Below the pieces are notes generated by a model that searched no databases, was not told the origin of the DNA, and was given only the letters and a program-made list of their open reading frames with translations. Shown here in pieces: positions 59,643 to 64,000 of a stretch of 64,000 nt of DNA. Source of the stretch: Streptomyces cacaoi (lineage in GTDB: Bacteria; Actinomycetota; Actinomycetes; Streptomycetales; Streptomycetaceae); the NCBI RefSeq assembly GCF_006539165.1, contig NZ_BJMM01000006.1, forward strand, positions 186,001-250,000. The letters are read 5' to 3'. Each line of letters starts with the position of its first letter. The first letter of the stretch is position 1. The translations under genes were made by a program, and so were the position numbers.

Positions 59643-60560
59643 GTGAACCTCGCCCGTCTCGACCTGAACCTCGTCGTCGCCCTGCGTGCCCTGCTGGAGG
59701 AGCGCAACGTCACCCGCGCCGGGCAGCGCGTCGGACTGAGCCAGCCCGCCATGAGCGCCGCGCTCTCCCGGCTGCGCCGCCACTTCGGCGACGACCTGCT
59801 CACCCGCGTCGGCGGACGCTACGAACTCACCGCGCTCGGACAGGTCCTCCTCGACCGCACCTCCACCGCGTACGACGTCCTGGAGCGCCTCTTCTCCAGC
59901 CGGGCCGACTTCGACCCGGCGCGGGAGACACGCGAGTTCACCCTCGTCGCCTCCGACTACGCCGTCTCCGTCTTCGGTGCCGAACTCGCCCGCGTCGTCC
60001 ACCGGGAGGCCCCCGGCATCCGGCTGCGCTTCGTCCAGACCCCGCCGACCGTGGCCGACGACACGGCCACGCTGCTCAGCGCGGTCGACGGGCTGCTCAT
60101 GCCGCACGGCGTCATCAGCGGCTTCCCCGCCACCGACCTCTACGACGACCGGTGGGTCTTCGTGCTCGCCGACGACCACCCGTCCCTCACCGACGGACTC
60201 ACCCGGCAGGACCTGGCCGACCTGCCATGGGTCACCTACCAGCGCACCTACGACGCCCCGGCCGTCCACCAGCTCGGCATGCTGGGCGTGGAACCGCGCG
60301 TGGAGGTGTCCGTCGACAGCTTCCACCTGCTGCCGCTTCTCGTCGCCGGAACCCGCCGTATCGCCATGGTCCAGGCCCGGCTCGCCCGCCTGCTCACCCC
60401 CTCCGCGGGCGTGCGGGTCGCCCAACCGCCGTACGAGGCGGTCCCGTTGCAGGAGGCCCTGTGGTGGCATCCCGTGCACACCCACGACGCCGGGCACGCC
60501 TGGCTCCGGGAGACCGCGGCTCGCGTCGGGGCCACGCTGCCACGGCTGCACGCCGGGTGA
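59643..60560 (+). CDS. LysR family regulator (NodD/LinR-like) of the aromatic operon
   Basis: The 305-residue protein has a LysR HTH (LARLDLNLVVALRALLEERNVTRAGQRVGLSQPAMSAALSRLRRHFGDDLL) of the NodD/LinR type, followed by a substrate domain. GTG at 59643 with AGAGGAAG upstream. It is divergent from the six-gene catabolic operon, which it probably activates when the aromatic inducer is present. Confidence 0.9.
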   Translation: MNLARLDLNLVVALRALLEERNVTRAGQRVGLSQPAMSAALSRLRRHFGDDLLTRVGGRYELTALGQVLLDRTSTAYDVLERLFSSRADFDPARETREFTLVASDYAVSVFGAELARVVHREAPGIRLRFVQTPPTVADDTATLLSAVDGLLMPHGVISGFPATDLYDDRWVFVLADDHPSLTDGLTRQDLADLPWVTYQRTYDAPAVHQLGMLGVEPRVEVSVDSFHLLPLLVAGTRRIAMVQARLARLLTPSAGVRVAQPPYEAVPLQEALWWHPVHTHDAGHAWLRETAARVGATLPRLHAG

Positions 60561-60596
60561 CCGCCGCTGCCGGGCTGCTCGGGACCTGCGGGCTCA

Positions 60597-60933
60597 GCCG
60601 GTGCACGGGGTTTCGTCCGCCGCGCGTCCGGCTGCGGCGAGAGCGCCTTCGACGTGACCGGGGAACGCCGTGACGGTCTCGGCGGACGCCCAGCGTGGCC
60701 GGCTGTCCGGCGGCCCGGCGCGCCGACCGGCGGTAGCCGGGATCCCCGAAGAGCCGGTGGCCGGTGACGCGGGGCAGCACGGGCCCCCGCCCCGTGGCCT
60801 TTTCGGCGGCCCGTATCCGCTCCTCATCGGCGCCCGGTCGCAGGAGCGCGGCCGTGCCCGGGGCGTACTGGCCGAGCCATGCATCGATGCGGGCCCATGC
60901 GGCGGCAAGGCGTTCTGTGCCGTCACTCGTCAC
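60597..60933 (-). pseudogene. SMI1/KNR4 (SUKH) domain protein, frameshifted
   Basis: From GTG 60933 the product reads RLAAAWARIDAWLGQYAPG and AEKATG, like a SUKH immunity-type protein start. After this the homology-like reading moves to other frames (GHRLFG, then RWASAETVTAFPGHVEGALA at the 3' end), so indels have broken it. The remaining 60934-61357 shows no gene. SUKH proteins often protect against polymorphic toxins, but no toxin is present here. Confidence 0.45.
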
Positions 60934-61357
60934 GCCGCCGGACGGTACCAGGGCCCTCGGCCATGGCGAGAGGACCTGCTCGGCACCGGCTCCGCTGGGA
61001 CCGTGCCCGGCCGGGACATCTGTTCCGTACCCGACGCACACAGCCAACCGGCCGTCAGGAGAAGGGAGTTCGCTTCGCTGCCGACGCCGCCCGGTCTCCG
61101 TGACGGTAGACGCCGGTGCCCGGGCGACGGCTGTCCAACAGGGAGCGCCCTGTCGGACGCCGGGCATGTCCGCCCTGCTCGCAAGTTGGTCCGGGCCGCC
61201 AGGCTCGTAGCTCGCCGGCACGAGGCGAACCGGCCACGCCCACCGGGTCGACTCCGGCGGTCGCGACGTCGGGCGTGCAGCCGGCCCGCGCCGATGAATA
61301 CGAGCTGTCGGCGTTCTGCGAGTCGCCCGCAACAGGGCGGGACTCCGCGTGGCGGGG

Positions 61358-62104
61358 TCAGAACTGGTTCTCGCCGCCGTTGACGTGCAGCGTGGTGCCG
61401 AGCATGAAGCTGCTGTCCGCGGAGGCGAGGAAGGCCACCGCGGCGGCGACCTCCTCCGGGCGTCCCCTGCGGCCGATCGGTACGCCCGCCGCGAGTTCCG
61501 CCTTGACCGCGTCCGCGTCCTCCTCGCCGATGGCGCTGTCGACTCCGGGGGTGTCGATCGCGCCCGGCGCAACCGTGTTGATCCGGATGCCCCTGCCCTT
61601 CAGCTCGTTGGCCCAGGTCCGCGCCAGGGACCGGACAGCGGCCTTCGACGCCGCGTACAGGCCGAAGTTCTCCCGGCCGTCGTCGGCACGGATCGAGTCG
61701 TTGAAGATCACCGAAGCGCCGTCGTTCAGCAGCGGCAGCGCCTTCTGCACGGTGAGCAGTGTGCCCCGGACATTGGTGCCGAAGATCTGGTCGAACTGTT
61801 CCTCGGTGGCGTGCGCCAGCGGTGCGAGCGTGGCCATGCCCGCGTTGGCGAAGAGCACATCCAGGCCCTGGCCGCGGGCACGGACCGCGTCGTACAGCCG
61901 GTCCAGGTCGGCCGGTTCGGATATGTCGCCCGGCACAGCGGTGACCGCGGAACCGATCGACTCGACGGCCCTGTCGAGCGCGTCCTCGCGCCGGCCCGTG
62001 ATGAACACATGGGCGCCCTCGGACGCCAGCCGTGCGGCGGTGGCCAGGCCGATCCCTGTGCTCCCGCCGGTGACGACGGCGGTCTTGTCTTCCCTCTGCC
62101 TCAT
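61358..62104 (-). CDS. Short-chain dehydrogenase/reductase
   Basis: This 248-residue SDR has TGGSTGIG, NAG (LFANAG), the catalytic Ser in FNDS, YAASK and the C-terminal PGAIDTPG. It is a complete classical NAD(P)-dependent oxidoreductase; the substrate is unknown. ATG at 62104. It is divergent from a TetR regulator with a perfect 18-bp inverted-repeat operator between them. Confidence 0.9.
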   Translation of the reverse strand: MRQREDKTAVVTGGSTGIGLATAARLASEGAHVFITGRREDALDRAVESIGSAVTAVPGDISEPADLDRLYDAVRARGQGLDVLFANAGMATLAPLAHATEEQFDQIFGTNVRGTLLTVQKALPLLNDGASVIFNDSIRADDGRENFGLYAASKAAVRSLARTWANELKGRGIRINTVAPGAIDTPGVDSAIGEEDADAVKAELAAGVPIGRRGRPEEVAAAVAFLASADSSFMLGTTLHVNGGENQF

Positions 62105-62125
62105 TGCGTGAACTCCCGAAACTTG

Positions 62126-62177
62126 GATACCGATCGGTGCAGAATGGAACGGTAGCACTTCTGCACCGATCGGTATC
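62126..62177. promoter_or_regulatory. TetR operator, 18-bp perfect inverted repeat
   Basis: GATACCGATCGGTGCAGA (62126-62143) is exactly complemented by TCTGCACCGATCGGTATC (62160-62177), with a 16-base spacer. Each half also holds the palindrome ACCGATCGGT. It lies in the 92-base gap between the SDR and TetR genes, 19 bases before the TetR start. Confidence 0.8.
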
Positions 62178-62196
62178 GAGGTCGTAGGATGGGGGC

Positions 62197-62805
62197 ATGG
62201 AGAACACCCGGAAGGCGCCGATCGGCCGGCCGAGAGGCTTCGACGCCGACGAGGCCCTGGAGCGGGCGATGAGGGTCTTCTGGGAGCAGGGCTACGAAGG
62301 CGCCAGCCTGACCGACCTGACCAGCGCCATGGGCATCACCCGCAAGAGCATGTACGCGGCCTTCGGCAACAAGGAGGAGCTGTTCCGCAAGGCCCTGGAG
62401 CGCTACACCGAGGGCCCCGCCGCCTATGCGGCCCGCGCGTTGGAGAAGCCGAGCGCCCAGGAGGTGGCCACGGCGTTCCTCGCCGGCTCGGTCAACGCGA
62501 CCACCCGTCCCGGTTGCCCCACCGGATGCCTGGGCGTACAGGGCTCACTGGCCTCCGGCGACTCCGGACGGCCGGCCCAGGACGCCCTGATCGCCTGGCG
62601 TGACGACGGCCGTACCCGCCTCCTCCACCGCTTTCAGCAGGCCGCCGACGAGGGGGACCTGCCCCCGGACGCGGACCCGGAACTGCTCGCCCGCTACCTC
62701 ATGACCGTGGCGAACGGCATCGCCGTCCAAGCTGTCGGCGGTGCCAGCCGCTCCGAACTCCAGCAGGTGGCCGACGCGGCGTTGCGGAGCTGGCCACTCG
62801 TCTGA
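62197..62805 (+). CDS. TetR family regulator
   Basis: The 202-residue protein has the TetR HTH (DADEALERAMRVFWEQGYEGASLTDLTSAMGITRKSMYAAFGNKEELF) and a TetR_C-like domain with RPGCPTGCLGVQG, a Cys-containing turn seen in redox- or quinone-sensing relatives. ATG 62197. It probably represses the divergent SDR and itself. Confidence 0.9.
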   Translation: MENTRKAPIGRPRGFDADEALERAMRVFWEQGYEGASLTDLTSAMGITRKSMYAAFGNKEELFRKALERYTEGPAAYAARALEKPSAQEVATAFLAGSVNATTRPGCPTGCLGVQGSLASGDSGRPAQDALIAWRDDGRTRLLHRFQQAADEGDLPPDADPELLARYLMTVANGIAVQAVGGASRSELQQVADAALRSWPLV

Positions 62806-63102
62806 CAGCAGGCACGCACAGAAGGGGTCGTGACCTCGGCCGCGAGGACTCGTCCACGCGGCCACAACACCCCGTTGTTCACCAGCTGGTGATCCCGTGA
62901 TCCCGCCACGGACGGCCACGCTCGTCAACGCCCGGTAGCACAGGCGCTGTCGGCCCTCGCGCCGCGTCCGTCGACGCACCACAACCCACCACAAGGTCAA
63001 TTGCCGGAAGGCAGTTGAGCTATCTGTTGTTCGATCAGGACCGGGCGTGCCTTCGTGGTCCGACACGACGTCGGCGTTCCCGCTTCGACCCGGGTGGGCA
63101 AC
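62806..63102. other. 297-base gap without a recognisable gene
   Basis: Neither strand shows a family-like product between the two TetR genes, which converge here. No strong hairpin was found. Confidence 0.4.
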
Positions 63103-63681
63103 TCAAGCTGTCCGTGGAGCGCCGAAGCGCAGGCCGTCGTAGAGGACGGTGGTGATCTGCCGGGCTTCGTCCTGCCAGCCCTCGGTGGCGTGCATGGCGC
63201 AGATGCCGCCCAGGGCGCGCAGCAGGGTGGGGCCGGTGACGTCGTCGCGGATGGTGCCGGCCTTGGCGCCCGCGTCGAGCAGCAGGGTCAGCGCGTTGGC
63301 CATCCGGGTGCGGGCGTTGTCGAAGAGCGGTGAGCTCGTCGCCATGATGCTCTCCAGGGCGACGGCCATCCCCTTGCCCACGGCTGCGTGGTCCACGAGC
63401 AGCAGCAGAAACCTCCGCAGGGCCTCGTGCGGGTCGTGTTGTTCCAGGAGCTGTGCGGGAGCGGTGCACAGTTCGTCGACTTCCTTGCGGTAGACCTCCT
63501 CGATGAGTGCTTCGCGGGTCTCGAAGTGGCGGTAGAGCGTTCCCACGGCCACTCCGGCCCTGCGGGCGATCGCCTCGACGTGCGTGTCGGTGTCGCCACC
63601 GAGGAACGCGTCCCGGGCCGCGGCCAGGAGCGCCTCGCGGTTGCGGCGCGCGTCGGCGCGCAGCGGACGTGATGAGGGCAA
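63103..63681 (-). CDS. TetR family regulator
   Basis: The 192-residue protein has a TetR HTH (RNREALLAAARDAFLGGDTDTHVEAIARRAGVAVGTLYRHFETREALI) and a C-terminal SbtR-like domain. A TTG start at 63681 is preferred because GGGAGG lies five bases upstream; no ATG or GTG fits well. It is divergent from an SDR with an 11-bp inverted repeat between them. Confidence 0.85.
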   Translation of the reverse strand: MPSSRPLRADARRNREALLAAARDAFLGGDTDTHVEAIARRAGVAVGTLYRHFETREALIEEVYRKEVDELCTAPAQLLEQHDPHEALRRFLLLLVDHAAVGKGMAVALESIMATSSPLFDNARTRMANALTLLLDAGAKAGTIRDDVTGPTLLRALGGICAMHATEGWQDEARQITTVLYDGLRFGAPRTA

Positions 63682-63702
63682 CAGAACCTCCCTAAGGTGA
63701 GT

Positions 63703-63735
63703 CCGACTCCGGATATGTATTGTTTCCGGAGTCGG
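63703..63735. promoter_or_regulatory. TetR operator, CCGACTCCGGA-N11-TCCGGAGTCGG
   Basis: Two perfect 11-base arms around an AT-rich spacer that contains TATGTAT. It lies between the divergent TetR and SDR starts and likely overlaps the SDR promoter, giving repression. Confidence 0.75.
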
Positions 63736-63760
63736 GTTCATCTTACGGAGGAGGGCACTC

Positions 63761-64000
63761 ATGACGGAGACAGGGGAAGGTCTGGACGGGCTGCGTGTGC
63801 TGGTCACCGGCGGCAGTCGCGGCCTGGGCGAAGCGACCGCCCGCCGCTTCGCCGCCGCGGGGGCGACCGTGCTGACCGCCTCTCGGAGCAGGCCGAGAGA
63901 GGATCTGCCGGTCACGTTCATCCAGGCGGACCTCTCCACCGAGCAGGGAGTGGCGGAGCTGGGTCGGCAGGTCGTCGACCGCGTGGGCGGGGTGGACGTA
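63761..64000 (+). CDS. Short-chain dehydrogenase, N-terminal part (cut by window edge)
   Basis: The first 80 codons encode LRVLVTGGSRGLGEATARRF, the SDR cofactor loop TGGSRGLG, followed by an FIQADLS motif typical of the second beta-alpha unit. ATG at 63761 with GGAGGAGGG upstream. It continues beyond the window. It is divergent from a TetR gene and probably under its control. Confidence 0.85.
   Translation, partial: MTETGEGLDGLRVLVTGGSRGLGEATARRFAAAGATVLTASRSRPREDLPVTFIQADLSTEQGVAELGRQVVDRVGGVDV

Overview
The window is very high-GC DNA with GTG/TTG starts, dense GTGA/ATGA start-stop overlaps, a compact ESX-type type VII secretion locus, two RiPP clusters and many TetR, LysR, ArsR and MarR regulators. 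This points to an actinomycete, most likely Streptomyces; a chromosomal accessory or arm region is an inference. No rRNA, tRNA or CRISPR array was seen.

Layout. (1) 1-13877 is a type VII secretion (T7SS) locus. A leftward block carries eccD, eccB, two WXG100 proteins, a 169-residue locus protein, a 751-residue WxG protein with a Gly/Pro-rich tail, and a YbaB-like protein cut by the window edge. A rightward block carries eccC and a mycosin-like protein whose catalytic Ser is Thr. (2) 13887-22561 holds an epoxide hydrolase, a DUF6010 membrane protein, a secreted M1-type peptidase, and a LysR regulator divergent from an MFS transporter and a YtcJ-type amidohydrolase. (3) 22692-25591 is an operon of a MauE-type membrane protein, a radical SAM enzyme with the cysteine pattern of MJ0619/tetraether lipid synthase (Tes), and a SAM methyltransferase. 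(4) 25656-29765 holds a DUF427 / 27-residue peptide / SRPBCC chain, a TetR-SDR pair (the SDR lacks YxxxK), and a TetR-YczE pair.

(5) 30048-32382 is an ATP-grasp RiPP (graspetide) cluster: precursor, ATP-grasp ligase and a PIMT-like methyltransferase, the gene set of the aspartimide graspetide fuscimiditide. (6) 32655-34065 is an HTH/TPR regulator split by a frameshift. (7) 34349-39051 is a complete lasso peptide cluster (A, C, B1, B2, D) with the predicted 17-residue core GRQPNNDPDNSCAMWFE. The two RiPP pathways are separated only by the broken regulator.

(8) 39415-49903 contains redox enzymes with dedicated regulators: TetR/alcohol dehydrogenase, LysR/HsaA-HsaB-like monooxygenase, TetR/quinone oxidoreductase, an aldo/keto reductase with a MerR-type promoter, and ArsR/FAD monooxygenase with paired operators. 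(9) 47790-52235 includes decayed DNA: two IS5-type transposase remnants, a histidine kinase fragment, and a GlcG/MarR divergent pair fused by a deletion. (10) 53282-60560 is an aromatic catabolism operon (two FAH proteins, cyclase-family hydrolase, FAD hydroxylase, ACMSD-like amidohydrolase, extradiol dioxygenase) divergent from a LysR regulator. (11) 60597-64000 holds a SUKH pseudogene and two TetR/SDR divergent pairs with long inverted-repeat operators.

Starts were chosen from Shine-Dalgarno sequences, start-stop overlaps and family N-termini. All functions are read by eye from translated motifs; no database search was run.
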